In this document: positions 17,208 through 27,119 of the stretch, piece by piece
Layout of the letters: every line of letters begins with the position of its first letter
How positions within the stretch are numbered: the first letter of the stretch is position 1
Source of the DNA: Bacillus sp. UNC438CL73TsuS30
Lineage (GTDB): Bacteria > Bacillota > Bacilli > Bacillales > Cytobacillaceae
DNA: 64,000 nt
Direction of reading: 5' to 3'
NCBI RefSeq assembly: GCF_000482325.1
Contig: NZ_KI535295.1
Span: forward strand, 1-64,000
The notes under the pieces: model-generated
What the model was told of the DNA's origin: nothing
What the model saw: the letters and a program-made list of their open reading frames with translations, nothing else
Database searches by the model: none
Program-made: the position numbers and the translations under genes

Positions 17208-17490
17208 ATGTGCTCACCTTTTTATAACTTAGTTTGAAATATAATAGCGTAAATTATCCTGTTTATAGAAAAAGCATTTTCTGTTATAGTGCCAATCAAA
17301 TTTTTCTGGCTCCTTCGGTCTCTCATACATTATTACCATTTTTGCCAATACCGCTTCACTCCCTTTCAAATTTCTTGTAAAATTGATTTCTTTGAAAGCA
17401 TTATATTATTTATATATATAATAGAAATAGGGTTAGTAGGTTGGGCTTGCCTTCTGCGAAAATGAGAGGATATAGAAAGTAGGGAGTTTT

Positions 17491-18699
17491 ATGAGCAACA
17501 AAGTGATAGATAAACAATTAGAAAAAGGCCTTCTCAAGGCTTTGTCTGGATTAAAAAAAATGTCAAAAGATATAGAGAAAAAACAGGAGCAAAAACATTG
17601 GGGTAATCGGAATGTTCCTGTAACCTTACAGGAACAACTAGGTAAAATGACAAAGAGCGAGTTAGATAACATCAGAAAAAATTTAGAATTAAAAGGCGTC
17701 AGCAGTTTGAAAAAAGCCGAACTTGTTACGGTGTTACAGGAAATGATTCCTAAATCGCTCGAACAGGTTTGCCTTCTATTTGATGCCGAGCGTTTTAGAT
17801 TATTAACAAAAATCGCCCATAATGGCGGGCATATGATTGCCCCAGATTTAGAACCGCATCAAATCGAATATTTTCGTGCACGTGGTTTGATATTTACGGG
17901 AACCTTTCAAGGAAAAAGGATTTTGGCTGTGCCGGATGAACTGATTGTTCCAATTATATCCCTTGAAGATAATAAAAATTTAACATCTATCATAAATAGA
18001 AATACAGAGTGGATCAAACTTACATACGGTCTTTGTTATTATTATGGAACATTAAGTACAGCACAACTATCAGAGATGCTGGAAATCTTCACGAAAGAAC
18101 CGTTACGTTTACGGGAATTTCTTGATGTTATTCATTATGCCAATTCCTATCATAAAGGAATTAGTCTTAATGAAGAGGGCTTCTCAAATAGAAGAGTGTT
18201 TGATCCAAAAAGAGTGAAGCAAGAACACCGGATGAGAGAAAATGTGGCCTTTTTTCCTTTTACCAAAAAACAACTTCTCAAAGCGGGAGAAGCCGGGTTT
18301 GTTGAAAAGAATCAAAGCTATCTGGAGTTCGTCCAGTTCCTTACACTATATTTTGAAATGGACAGGGAGGCAGCTGATAGCATTGTAGAAGAGTGTGTCT
18401 ATGCGACTCGAATTGGAGAGGGCCCGAATGAGGTTATGCAATATTTAGGAAGTGTCCTTGAATTTGAAAGTTTGGAAACGGTCCAAGCGATAATGGATCA
18501 AGTGGTTCATTTGATGAATAACACGAAGCAATGGTTTTTGAAAGGCTATACACCAATTGAGCTAAGGGAACATTCATTGAAACCGGAACTCTTAATGAGC
18601 CCCAAACAAACTGAAGGTATAACAAACCAAAAAATAGGCAGAAATAATCCATGCCCGTGCGGAAGCGGGAAAAAGTATAAAAAATGCTGTGGAAGATAA
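17491..18699 (+). CDS. SEC-C zinc-binding motif protein with SAP/Rho-N-like domain
   Basis: 402 aa. The C-terminus [17 protein letters not shown] is a canonical SEC-C zinc-binding motif as found at the end of SecA. Residues about 48-90 ([28 protein letters not shown]) look like a small SAP or Rho N-terminal helix-extended fold that binds nucleic acid. The middle is helical without a family I know. AGGGAGTTTT lies before the ATG. Function unknown; these proteins are often annotated as SEC-C metal-binding domain proteins. Confidence 0.75.
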   Translation: MSNKVIDKQLEKGLLKALSGLKKMSKDIEKKQEQKHWGNRNVPVTLQEQLGKMTKSELDNIRKNLELKGVSSLKKAELVTVLQEMIPKSLEQVCLLFDAERFRLLTKIAHNGGHMIAPDLEPHQIEYFRARGLIFTGTFQGKRILAVPDELIVPIISLEDNKNLTSIINRNTEWIKLTYGLCYYYGTLSTAQLSEMLEIFTKEPLRLREFLDVIHYANSYHKGISLNEEGFSNRRVFDPKRVKQEHRMRENVAFFPFTKKQLLKAGEAGFVEKNQSYLEFVQFLTLYFEMDREAADSIVEECVYATRIGEGPNEVMQYLGSVLEFESLETVQAIMDQVVHLMNNTKQWFLKGYTPIELREHSLKPELLMSPKQTEGITNQKIGRNNPCPCGSGKKYKKCCGR

Positions 18700-18786
18700 G
18701 GTAAGTCAAGCTGAACGCTATAGGTACATCATGAAGTATATGCTTTTTAGTGCAGTCAATTGTCAAGATGCTAAGGAGTGATTGGG

Positions 18787-19713
18787 ATGGTTAAGCAATC
18801 TGCTTTTACCTTTGAAACAAATGATGGTGTTAAGATCCATGTTAGCAAATGGGATGGGGAGGAAAAGCCGCGGGCAATTGTCCAAATTGCCCATGGTATG
18901 GCAGAGCATATCGAGCGATATCACTCCTTTGCTGAAGAACTCGTATCTCAAAATATAGTCGTTTTTGGTAATGATCACCGTGGTCACGGAAAAACGGCGA
19001 GTTTAAATAACTGTTCAGGTTATTTTGCAGATGAACAGGGCTTTGAAAAAGTAGTGGAGGATTTGTTTACCCTTACCACGATCATTGAAAAGGACTATCC
19101 AGATGTTCCGATTTTTCTATTTGGACACAGTATGGGATCATTCTTATCCCGTCGTTATATTCAATTGCACGGTGATCGGATTGTAGGTGTGATTTTATCA
19201 GGTACAGGCGGAGACCCGGGGATTATGGGGAAAATCGGCAGGATGATCGCTTCCAGGCAAATGAGGAAAATAGGAAGAAGGACTCCTAGTCCACTATTAA
19301 ATAATCTTACATTTGGTAACTACAATAAGAGCTTTCAACCGAATCGAACGGAATTTGATTGGTTAAGCAGGGACGAAAGAGAAGTAGATTTGTATATTAA
19401 AGACCCCAATTGTGGTGGTATTTTCTCATCAGGCTTTTTTAATGATCTGCTTGGCGGTCTTGAAACGATTAATAAAGTCGCTAATGTTGAGTTGATTCCA
19501 AAAAAGTTGCCGATCTATTTGGTTTCCGGAAGTATGGACCCAGTTGGAGGAAATACAAAAGGTGTGTTAAAAACCTATCAAGCATTTAAAAATGTCGGGA
19601 TTATCGATGTCACTTATAAATTTTATGAAGATGCCAGGCATGAAATTTTAAATGAGATTAATAAGGATGAAGTGGTTGCGGATATTATTGGTTGGATGAA
19701 TGAGCATCTTTAA
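18787..19713 (+). CDS. Alpha/beta hydrolase, monoacylglycerol lipase-like
   Basis: 308 aa serine hydrolase of the lysophospholipase/monoglyceride lipase group (Hydrolase_4). Seen: oxyanion region IAHGMAEHIERY, nucleophile elbow GHSMGSF (Ser about 120), acid VSGSMDPVGG and C-terminal His in EDARHEILNE. Start chosen at 18787, eight bases after AAGGAG; a GTG nine bases earlier is out of place for that site. No signal peptide, so cytosolic. Probably hydrolyses lipid or short esters. Confidence 0.88.
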   Translation: MVKQSAFTFETNDGVKIHVSKWDGEEKPRAIVQIAHGMAEHIERYHSFAEELVSQNIVVFGNDHRGHGKTASLNNCSGYFADEQGFEKVVEDLFTLTTIIEKDYPDVPIFLFGHSMGSFLSRRYIQLHGDRIVGVILSGTGGDPGIMGKIGRMIASRQMRKIGRRTPSPLLNNLTFGNYNKSFQPNRTEFDWLSRDEREVDLYIKDPNCGGIFSSGFFNDLLGGLETINKVANVELIPKKLPIYLVSGSMDPVGGNTKGVLKTYQAFKNVGIIDVTYKFYEDARHEILNEINKDEVVADIIGWMNEHL

Positions 19714-19775
19714 TTTTGAAAAATACGAACTCAAATAGACTTTTACCATCTAGGGTTGAACATAGGTTGTAAATG

Positions 19776-20190
19776 AAAAAAAGAGTGGTTGCTTCACTGA
19801 CAAGGGTTCTAAGTGCCCGTGAAGGAGAAAAAAGAGTGGAAGTGGTCACTGACAAGGGTTCTAAGTGCTCGTAAAGGAGAAAAAAGAGTGAAAGCGGTCA
19901 CTGACAAGGGTTCTAAGTGCCCGTGAAGGAGAAAAAAGAGTGGAAGTGGTCACTGACAAGGGTTCTAAGTGCCCGTGAAGGAGAAAAAAGAGTGGAAGCG
20001 GTCACTGACAAGGGTTCTAAGTGCCCCTGAAGGAGAAAAAAGAGTGGTAGTGGTCACTGACAAGGGTTCTAAGTGCCCGTAAAGGAGAAAAAAGAGTGAA
20101 AGCGGTCACTGACAAGGTTTCTAAGTGCCCGTGAAGGAGAAAAAAGAATGGCCGTGGTAACTGTCAAAGATTCAAAGTACCCGCAAAGAG
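19776..20190 (+). repeat. 52-bp tandem repeat, about eight copies
   Basis: Head-to-tail copies spaced exactly 52 bp (the CACTGAC landmark falls at 19795, 19847, 19899, 19951, 20003, 20055, 20107, with a degraded one at 20159). Copies differ by few substitutions. Each unit carries AAGGAG, an 8-base gap and a GTG (ATG in the last), a 12-codon frame and a stop that overlaps the next AAGGAG. There is no spacer, so it is not CRISPR. The rest of 19714-20311 holds no other gene. Confidence 0.9.
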
Positions 20191-20273
20191 TGTTATTTAT
20201 CATAAAAAGGGAAAAGCACCGCCCTACCATTCACCCAAAAGCCCTTTTTCTCCTACTAATCCACTCAATCTAA
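20148..20273 (+). CDS. Possible 41-aa peptide at the end of the repeat array
   Basis: Last, diverged repeat copy has ATG in place of GTG, AAGGAG at 8-base spacing and no stop at the usual place, so the frame runs for 41 codons. N-terminus MAVVTVKDSKYP aligns with the 12-residue repeat peptide; the C-terminus is hydrophobic (ALFLLLIHSI). Whether it is translated is unknown. Confidence 0.25.
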   Translation: MAVVTVKDSKYPQRVLFIIKREKHRPTIHPKALFLLLIHSI

Positions 20274-20311
20274 AAATTAAGTTAAAAAATCGACAAATTT
20301 CGCAAAATACC

Positions 20312-20340
20312 TTGACGAAAAAATGAAAAGTGTGTAATAT
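20312..20340 (+). promoter_or_regulatory. Promoter of tRNA-Gly
   Basis: TTGACG, 17-bp spacer, TAATAT: near-consensus housekeeping promoter 39 bases before the tRNA. Confidence 0.75.
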
Positions 20341-20378
20341 AATAAACGTCAGTTAATTAAAGCGTTCAAGTAATAAAT

Positions 20379-20452
20379 GCGGGTGTAGTTTACTGGTAAA
20401 ACCTCAGCCTTCCAAGCTGATGTAGTGGGTTCGATTCCCATCACCCGCTCCA
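20379..20452 (+). tRNA. tRNA-Gly (TCC)
   Basis: Acceptor GCGGGTG/CACCCGC, anticodon TCC, encoded CCA. Solitary tRNA with its own promoter and terminator. Confidence 0.95.
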
Positions 20453-20464
20453 ATATTGTGACTA

Positions 20465-20509
20465 ACGTAGTGTATCGTTTCAAAGAAAAACGATGCGTTA
20501 CGTTTTTTT
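20465..20509 (+). terminator. Terminator of tRNA-Gly
   Basis: 16-bp stem (ACGTAGTGTATCGTTT and partner, wobble pairs allowed) followed by T7. Confidence 0.85.
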
Positions 20510-20535
20510 ATTTTATTAAAAAAAGAATGCCTCTA

Positions 20536-21204
20536 TCAGCATCCTAAAATGCGATAAGAAGCATCCCCGCCATGGACTTGAACAAACATATTCATTAAAG
20601 ATTCCGTTAGCTTTTTAGCGTTATCTACATCCATAGATGGTCGAATATAGATCATCTGCACCGCCTGATTGGTTTCTACCGTTACAGGTGCTCGGTCTGA
20701 GTCTACAAACGGACTGCCAAATGGTCCTTGTTGGTCTACCGATACAATTAAGTTCTCTAATGAGTTCATTCTTCCATTTAAACCACGATATTCTTCCCCA
20801 GCAGCACCAATCTGGATTGTAACTGGCCCCTCTAATTTCTCTTGATCATAAATCCCAATCGGCACTTGATATTCTAGCGAGAAAAAGTTGTTGAGATCAA
20901 TCGCACTTTGAACAGGGGATAGATAATTCTGCTTTTGAACCCTTCTGTATAGTGCTTCTGCGGAGTGACGGTAGCGGTTCGGGTCCTTTCCTGTCATTTT
21001 AAACACCCTTCTCCATTCCTGAATTCCAGGCAAATCCGTCAAATTTTTATTTTCCAGCTCAAAATAGATCGACTCTTGAAACAGCTGAAGACGACCTTTA
21101 ACCATTTGCGGTGAATCCCCGATAGTGATATTCTCGTATTCAATAACTCCCACTTTAAAATTAGGAATCTTTTCAATCAGACTTGATGACAATTGAATTT
21201 CCAA
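20536..21204 (-). CDS. B3/B4 tRNA-binding domain protein
   Basis: 222 aa consisting of a B3/4 domain (as in the editing half of phenylalanyl-tRNA synthetase beta): TGKDPNRYRHSAEALYRRV and the DLNNFFSLEYQVPIG.YD block are diagnostic. The synthetase catalytic parts are absent. Free-standing B3/4 proteins are thought to bind or edit amino acids or tRNA, but the exact role is not settled. GGAGG lies about 13 bases before the ATG. Divergent from queG. Confidence 0.85.
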   Translation of the reverse strand: MEIQLSSSLIEKIPNFKVGVIEYENITIGDSPQMVKGRLQLFQESIYFELENKNLTDLPGIQEWRRVFKMTGKDPNRYRHSAEALYRRVQKQNYLSPVQSAIDLNNFFSLEYQVPIGIYDQEKLEGPVTIQIGAAGEEYRGLNGRMNSLENLIVSVDQQGPFGSPFVDSDRAPVTVETNQAVQMIYIRPSMDVDNAKKLTESLMNMFVQVHGGDASYRILGC

Positions 21205-21312
21205 GCTTTTTAACCTCCAAAATTTGTTGAAAATAGTTTATCATAAAAATGTGTGTAATGAATAATTGACCGCATCATATAGATGGAAACCGTTTGAAAG
21301 AAGGCTTTAAAA

Positions 21313-22446
21313 ATGAACGTTAACCAATTTAAAGAAGAACTAATTGCGTACAGTAAGGAAATTGGCATAGATAAAATTGGTTTTACTACTGCTGCCCCCT
21401 TTACAGAACTGAAAAATAGATTAATACGCCAGCAGGAGCTAGGTTTCCAATCTGGTTTTGAGGAACCGGATATAGAAAAACGCGTTAATCCCTCCCTGCT
21501 CCTTGAAGAGCCGCGTTCCATCATAGCGATTGCGTTAGCTTATCCATCTAAAATGAAAATCAGGCTCGTGAGTAAAAAGGGAGAGCGAAGAGGAATTTTT
21601 TCAAGAGCTTCTTGGGGAATGGATTATCACCATATTCTCCGCGAGCGACTAAGAAAACTGGAAGCATTTATCCTTGAAAAGGTACCAGATGCCCGGGTTA
21701 AATCGATGGTTGACACTGGAGAACTTTCAGATCGGGCTGTGGCAGAGAGGGCAGGAATTGGTTGGAGCGGAAAGAATTGTGCTGTGATCACGCCTGAATT
21801 TGGCTCTTATGTTTACTTAGGTGAAATGATTACCAGTATTCCCTTTGAACCGGACACTCCAATAGAAGATCAGTGCGGAACATGTACAAAATGTCTTGAG
21901 GCATGCCCTACCGGTGCATTGGTACACGGCGGACAGATCAATGCTCAGCGATGTATTTCATTATTAACACAGACAAAGGGTCTTATACCCGATGAATTTA
22001 GGGAGAAAATCGGTAATAGGGTGTATGGGTGTGATTCCTGTCAAACCTCATGTCCTGCAAATAAAGGTAAGGACTTTCATTTTCATGAAGAAATGGAGAC
22101 CAATCCGGAAATTGAAAAACCATTATTAACCCCGATTTTAAAGATGAGTAATCGTGAATTTAAAAATAAATTTGGCCATTTATCAGGGTCTTGGCGTGGG
22201 AAGAAGCCAATCCAACGCAATGCCATGATTGCCCTTGCTCATTTTAAAGATGAAACAGCAATTCCCGATTTAGTTGAGGTTTTGCAAAATGAACAAAGTC
22301 CAGTAATGAAGGGAACAGCTGCATGGGCCCTTGGTAAAATTGGCGGCGAGAGCGCATATACTGCCCTTGAGAAAGCTAAGAAAACCGAAACCGATATAGA
22401 TGTCCTGCAGGAAATCGAAAAAGGATTACGTTTGTTGAATACGTAA
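21313..22446 (+). CDS. queG: Epoxyqueuosine reductase
   Basis: 377 aa cobalamin-dependent enzyme that reduces epoxyqueuosine to queuosine, the last step of the tRNA wobble modification. Core: VDTGELSDRAVAERAG, GWSGKN, then two 4Fe-4S clusters (CGTCTKCLEACP near 193; CDSCQTSCP near 241). The C-terminal 90 residues are HEAT-like repeats (IPDLVEVLQNE..) that help bind tRNA. Start has AAAGAAGG upstream. In B. subtilis the next genes are yhbB and trmL; here a 5-kb interval intervenes. Confidence 0.95.
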   Translation: MNVNQFKEELIAYSKEIGIDKIGFTTAAPFTELKNRLIRQQELGFQSGFEEPDIEKRVNPSLLLEEPRSIIAIALAYPSKMKIRLVSKKGERRGIFSRASWGMDYHHILRERLRKLEAFILEKVPDARVKSMVDTGELSDRAVAERAGIGWSGKNCAVITPEFGSYVYLGEMITSIPFEPDTPIEDQCGTCTKCLEACPTGALVHGGQINAQRCISLLTQTKGLIPDEFREKIGNRVYGCDSCQTSCPANKGKDFHFHEEMETNPEIEKPLLTPILKMSNREFKNKFGHLSGSWRGKKPIQRNAMIALAHFKDETAIPDLVEVLQNEQSPVMKGTAAWALGKIGGESAYTALEKAKKTETDIDVLQEIEKGLRLLNT

Positions 22447-22480
22447 AAAAGGGCGAATCATGATGATTTGCTCTTTTTTT
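22445..22480 (+). terminator. Terminator of queG
   Basis: AAAAAAGGGCGAATCA / TGATTTGCTCTTTTTT stem with a T7 tail, starting at the stop codon. Confidence 0.9.
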
Positions 22481-22577
22481 GATTGAATTTCATCCTTTCC
22501 GCATATGTATGTACAAATTTATCGGGTAAGTGCTATAACCTCCTATTGATCCAGGCAACCCCATTTTTAATTGCCGT

Positions 22578-23730
22578 TTAATGCATTTTTACCTGCCAAA
22601 TCATTTCCCTCATTATTTCTGGTTTTTCAATTAAGGATAATATAGTATTACCAATTAATCGAGCACCTTTATCAATGGTTTCTTTTGCTTTTTCACTATT
22701 ACAAACAACCATTTCCTGTGAATGCAATGTGAAGTATGTAGTTTCTGTTGCAATAGCAGCTACTTTAATACAATTCCTAACCTTTTCAATAACCGTATCC
22801 AAGTATTCACGGTTACTGTGGCGCAACTCCAATTGGATTTCTACAAAGTCTGGAATAATATTAGATGCCTTTCCTCCGTGAACCACATAATAGGACATTC
22901 TGGTGTCAGGCTTTACCCGTTGTCTTAAATGATCTATAGCATGAAACGTCAATTGGGCAGCACTGAGTGCGCTTTTCCCATCCCAAGGGGAAGCTGCAGC
23001 ATGTGCTGATTTTCCATAGAATCTAACACGATATGTACTTAGGGCTAAAAAATGTACTGTAGGCATCGTTGCGTTAGAATTCAAGTGAACCATCACGATA
23101 GCTCCCACTTTCATACTAATTTTCTATTAAATTTAAAGCATAGAGGGTGAAGGCGTTACCATTTTTGGCCCGTGGCAAACACCGATTTTATTTTTGGATA
23201 AAGTTTGCATTAAGTGCAGTCTGAACACAACATTGGCCTGATTAAGGGCGCCTACACGCATTAATTTTTCCGCATCACTCCGCAGCATTCCTCTGAAATT
23301 AGGAAAATAAAGAGGACATTTGGTTGCGCAGAACTGCGGTTTGACAACTATTTCACTGCCCTTATCAGGATTGCGGTATGACCAATTGCCGCACATATGG
23401 GCAATCCCCGGACGTTTGGATAGGTAGCTTTTTTCTCCTTCCTTGGCAATCGGCAGGGCATCAATATCGGCCCGAAGCGCAATCGTCTTCGACCCCTAGG
23501 AGCCTCTTAAATATCCAAGCACACTAGGTTCCTCGAAATCTAAAATCTCAATATCTAATTCTATTAAGCACCAATCGGCTTTAGCCCCTTATGGAGCTCA
23601 CATACCTGGTTAAGGTATAGAATCCGTTTTTCGCTGTCGAGTACGAAATTTCATCTGAGGAATATTCGAGGATTACTAAAAGAGTATGTAGTGTCATCTC
23701 TATATTGCTTGTAGTTTCAGGACTTTTCAT
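22578..23730 (-). pseudogene. M20-family amidohydrolase, degraded
   Basis: Reads as an M20 peptidase/amidohydrolase (AmhX/AbgB-like, about 380 aa) broken at several points. N-terminal part has an in-frame stop just before GSKTIALRADIDALPI (near 23496); the metal-binding segment reads RPGIAHMCG and then runs into unrelated sequence; a frame break separates GLHL-like VVFRLHLMQTL (near 23200) from the dimerisation domain YRVRFYGKSAHAAASPWDG (near 23000). The C-terminal metal ligands are gone. An ATG with GAGAGG upstream survives at 23730. Cannot be functional. Confidence 0.85.
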
Positions 23731-23778
23731 AGAATAATCCTCTCTTTCAAGAAGGTAGTGAGTTGAATTATGTTCATA

Positions 23779-23800
23779 ATTGAGTTAAAAATAACTCAAT
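23779..23800. promoter_or_regulatory. Palindrome upstream of the sigma-54-type promoter
   Basis: Perfect dyad ATTGAGTTA-N4-TAACTCAAT centred about 70 bases before the -24 element. The position suits an activator binding site for the gene at 23983, or an operator for the divergent dead M20 gene. Confidence 0.45.
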
Positions 23801-23857
23801 TTGAAAGCCTTTTCTATGGAAAATAAAATTTTCGTGCATTTTACGCTGATTTTAAAC

Positions 23858-23875
23858 TTGGCACACTAATTGCAT
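23858..23875 (+). promoter_or_regulatory. Sigma-54 (SigL) type -24/-12 promoter
   Basis: TTGGCAC, five bases, TTGCAT: exact fit to the -24/-12 consensus with correct GG to GC spacing. Lies 108 bases before the ferredoxin reductase start. No enhancer-binding protein gene is in the window. Confidence 0.6.
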
Positions 23876-23982
23876 ATATAAAAATTGACAGGCTGAAAAA
23901 CAAGCACGTCATCAATTGTTTAACTATTTAGAACATTATAGAAACGAGAATTCAAAAATTACGACAGCTTAGGAGGAATCAA

Positions 23983-25002
23983 ATGGAAAAGCATAATGAG
24001 GTTTTTGACATTACCATTATCGGGGGAGGGCCAGTTGGTTTATTTTCCGCTTTTTATGCAGGAATGCGCCAAGCATCTGTGAAAATTATCGAAAGTCTTC
24101 CTCAGCTCGGAGGGCAGTTGTCTGCTTTGTACCCTGAAAAATTTATTTTTGACATTGCTGGATTTCCTAAGGTGCAAGCACAGGAACTCGTTGATCAATT
24201 ACTGGAGCAAGTGAGTCAGTTTGAAACAGAAGTTTGCCTGGAACAATCGGTAGAAAGCATCGTTCGTTTAGCTGATGGGAACTTTGCAATTACGACAAAC
24301 GAGGAAACTCATTATTCAAAAGCGATTATTATTACTGCTGGGAACGGGGCATTCCAGCCGCGAAAGATGAAAGTTGGAGGAGAAGGCAAGTTTGAAAATG
24401 CTAACTTACATTACTTCGTACAGGATTTAAATCAATTTGCCGGAAAAAAAGTAGTTGTGTTTGGCGGTGGTGATTCAGCGGTTGACTGGGCACTCATGCT
24501 AGAACCTGTGGCTGCAAAAGTGAAGATTATACACCGAAGAGACACTTTCCGGGCCCATGAGCATAGTGTCGAGAAGTTGAAACAGTCGAAGGTGGAAATT
24601 TTGACCCCGTATGTGCCTATACAGTTGGTCGGGGATAATAAAATCGATAAAGTAGTTGTTGCAGAAGTAAAGAGCGGAAAGCAACTAGAAATTGAAGTTG
24701 ATGATGTCCTTGTTAACTATGGCTTTGTTTCATCGCTCGGTCCGATAAAAGACTGGGGACTTGAAATCAAAGGTAACTCCATCGTTGTCAACTCTAGAAT
24801 GGAAACGAACATCAAGGGTATATATGCAGCAGGAGATATTTGCACCTACGAAGGCAAAGTGAAGCTAATTGCCAGTGGTTTTGGAGAAGCTCCGACAGCT
24901 GTGAGTAATGCAAAAGCATATATTGATCCAAGTGCAAAAGTTCAGCCTCTCCACAGCACAAGCATAATGGGAGAAAAAGAAAAGAGCGGCATCTCCGTTT
25001 AA
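23983..25002 (+). CDS. Ferredoxin-NADP+ reductase (thioredoxin-reductase-like type)
   Basis: 339 aa flavoprotein of the YumC/YcgT class that passes electrons between NADPH and ferredoxin. FAD-binding [14 protein letters not shown] near residue 14, NADPH-binding [12 protein letters not shown] near 160 and the late FAD motif [11 protein letters not shown]. The CxxC redox pair of true thioredoxin reductases is absent, which separates this class. AGGAGGAAT precedes the ATG. A ferredoxin gene follows 183 bases later, and the upstream region has a sigma-54-type promoter, so expression may respond to a specific signal. Confidence 0.93.
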   Translation: MEKHNEVFDITIIGGGPVGLFSAFYAGMRQASVKIIESLPQLGGQLSALYPEKFIFDIAGFPKVQAQELVDQLLEQVSQFETEVCLEQSVESIVRLADGNFAITTNEETHYSKAIIITAGNGAFQPRKMKVGGEGKFENANLHYFVQDLNQFAGKKVVVFGGGDSAVDWALMLEPVAAKVKIIHRRDTFRAHEHSVEKLKQSKVEILTPYVPIQLVGDNKIDKVVVAEVKSGKQLEIEVDDVLVNYGFVSSLGPIKDWGLEIKGNSIVVNSRMETNIKGIYAAGDICTYEGKVKLIASGFGEAPTAVSNAKAYIDPSAKVQPLHSTSIMGEKEKSGISV

Positions 25003-25173
25003 GTAATTTTGCCCTTTAAGAAAGTTTCGACGCAGAAGCTAATTGAAATATAAAAAACACAGTCAAAGAACATCGGGTGTCTTCTCCTGGTACAATCAGC
25101 TTTCTAAGGGGATTCAACTACGATTTATGTTTACCTTTAAAGTCTACACAGTAAGACTGTTAATTTAAAATAG

Positions 25174-25416
<243 letters not shown>

Positions 25417-25499
25417 GTTGTTAACTAAGGGAGTTCAGGGGATACACTGGTTACGTCATTATGGGCTGCTGGTACTATTGAAGGAGAAGGGGTGAAAAT

Positions 25500-25787
25500 A
25501 TGGAACCCATTATTGTCACAGCAATTTTAAAACCAAAAGAAGGTTTTCAAGAAAAGTTGTTATTGGAACTAAAAAAGGTTCAATTAGCATCTAGTAAAGA
25601 AGCAGGCTGTTTAAAGTATACTCTCCACCAATCTACTGAAGATCATACATTTATTCTATATGAGGTATGGAAAGACAATGAAGCGGTAGAAAGTCATATT
25701 CAATCCAGTCATTACAGAGAATATCGGGGAAATATTACTGAAATAGTTTCAATCAGAGAAGTATATAAGCTAAGAACAATCAATTAA
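25500..25787 (+). CDS. Antibiotic biosynthesis monooxygenase (ABM) domain protein
   Basis: 95-aa ferredoxin-like fold protein of the YgiN/ABM type: IIVTAILKPKEGFQEKLL start, CLKYTLHQS and FILYEVWKDNEAVESH are diagnostic. Such proteins act on quinols, polyphenols or haem without a fixed cofactor; the substrate here is unknown. AAGGAGAAGGGG precedes the ATG. Downstream of a ferredoxin, in a redox-flavoured interval. Confidence 0.85.
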   Translation: MEPIIVTAILKPKEGFQEKLLLELKKVQLASSKEAGCLKYTLHQSTEDHTFILYEVWKDNEAVESHIQSSHYREYRGNITEIVSIREVYKLRTIN

Positions 25788-25933
25788 CAAATTAGTAGGG
25801 GATTTCTTTCGTGTAGCAGCAGAGATCTTTTAAAAGAATCGTTTAATATGCTTTATTCCAATTGGGGAATGCCAACATGAAATCGAAATAAAGCGGTTAT
25901 TTCTCGCTGAACATCACTCATCGGCAATTAAAG

Positions 25934-25967
25934 AGGTTAGGTCCTTTTTAGGTACCTAACCTTTTTT
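25934..25967 (+). terminator. Terminator upstream of the DMT exporter
   Basis: AGGTTAGGT / ACCTAACCT stem, inner CCT/AGG pairs, T6 tail. Between it and the ABM gene is a 40-codon open stretch (about 25848-25968) without a recognisable family. Confidence 0.8.
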
Positions 25968-26068
25968 GAACGTTCTTTTACAAAAAAATTTAAGACAATT
26001 AGGCACAGTAATTGTAAAGAAATATTTTAAGGTTCTAAAATTTCATGACTGAAGTCGAGGTGTTTATT

Positions 26069-26965
26069 ATGCTTACTGGCTATCTATTGGTTTTTCTATC
26101 TGCTGTAGGTTTTGGCCTTATTCCCATTTTCGCAATGTATTCCTACCAAAGTGGGGTTACCGTAACAACCCTTTTGTTTCTGCGTTTTGCTATTGCTGCC
26201 TTCTTCTTTTTTGCATATGCAGTATTTAAATTGAAAAAATGGACTCTAACCATTTCTAGGAAACAAATCATCTTTATGGTTCTATTGGGAGGGGGGCTTT
26301 ACACCGTACAGTCCTTGTTTTATTTTTTATCTGTTCAATATATAACGCCTTCCTTAGCGTCATTATTAGTTTATTTATATCCAATTTTTGTAGCCGTTTT
26401 ATCCTTCTTTGCCAATAAAGAACCCTTTTCTAAGTCATTGTTTGCTTCTATTGTTGTCTCATTGCTTGGAATGGTTCTTATATTAGGGATGCCTAATGGA
26501 ACGATTCAAGGAAAGGGAGTCTTACTGGCAATAGGTTCTGCTATTGTTTATTCTCTTTTTATTGTGTTTGGGAACCGTGTTATCCAGCAGATTCCTTCTA
26601 TTTTAACAAGTGCCTTTGTTACATTATCTGCAGCATTATCTTTCTTTATTTGGGGAATTTCAAATGGCACGTTGAATTTTCATTTTAGTAGCACTGGATG
26701 GCCTTCCATCCTTGGAATGGTGTTATTTTCAACGATTCTAGCTATGTTTACCCTTTTTGCTGGTATGAATATCACAGGTCCCGTAAAGGCATCAATCCTA
26801 AGTATGATTGAACCGTTTATAACGGCTATATTTTCTACTCTACTATTCAACGAAAAAATAGCAGTAACTCAAATCATTGGAGGATGCATCGTTTTGGCTG
26901 GAGCAATATCAGTGGTATTAATGAGAGAAAAAAGGGATTCGACAAAAGAATTGAGAATGGAGTGA
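26069..26965 (+). CDS. DMT-superfamily (EamA) exporter
   Basis: About 298 aa with ten membrane helices in two EamA repeats: N-terminal LLVFLSAVGFGLIPIFA and second-half SAIVYSLFIVFGNRV; ends in GGCIVLAGAISVVLM, typical for drug/metabolite exporters. The start at 26069 follows GAGGTG at normal spacing; an in-frame ATG 24 bases earlier lacks one. Substrate unknown. Confidence 0.85.
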   Translation: MLTGYLLVFLSAVGFGLIPIFAMYSYQSGVTVTTLLFLRFAIAAFFFFAYAVFKLKKWTLTISRKQIIFMVLLGGGLYTVQSLFYFLSVQYITPSLASLLVYLYPIFVAVLSFFANKEPFSKSLFASIVVSLLGMVLILGMPNGTIQGKGVLLAIGSAIVYSLFIVFGNRVIQQIPSILTSAFVTLSAALSFFIWGISNGTLNFHFSSTGWPSILGMVLFSTILAMFTLFAGMNITGPVKASILSMIEPFITAIFSTLLFNEKIAVTQIIGGCIVLAGAISVVLMREKRDSTKELRME

Positions 26966-27119
26966 TAATATAATTTTTAATCACAAAAAAGAATTTACCT
27001 GGTCGATTTTTTTAGTGACAATGGAAAGTTGAATTTTTTTGCATTAGGTATAAGTAAGCGTCAAAATCAAAAATGAAATATAATCATTATCTTCCTGCTC
27101 ATTAACTTTTCTCTTTATA

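Noticed and set aside
19776..20190. CRISPR array
   Set aside because: The 52-bp units are directly contiguous with no unique spacers, lack a repeat dyad of CRISPR type, and no cas genes are present.
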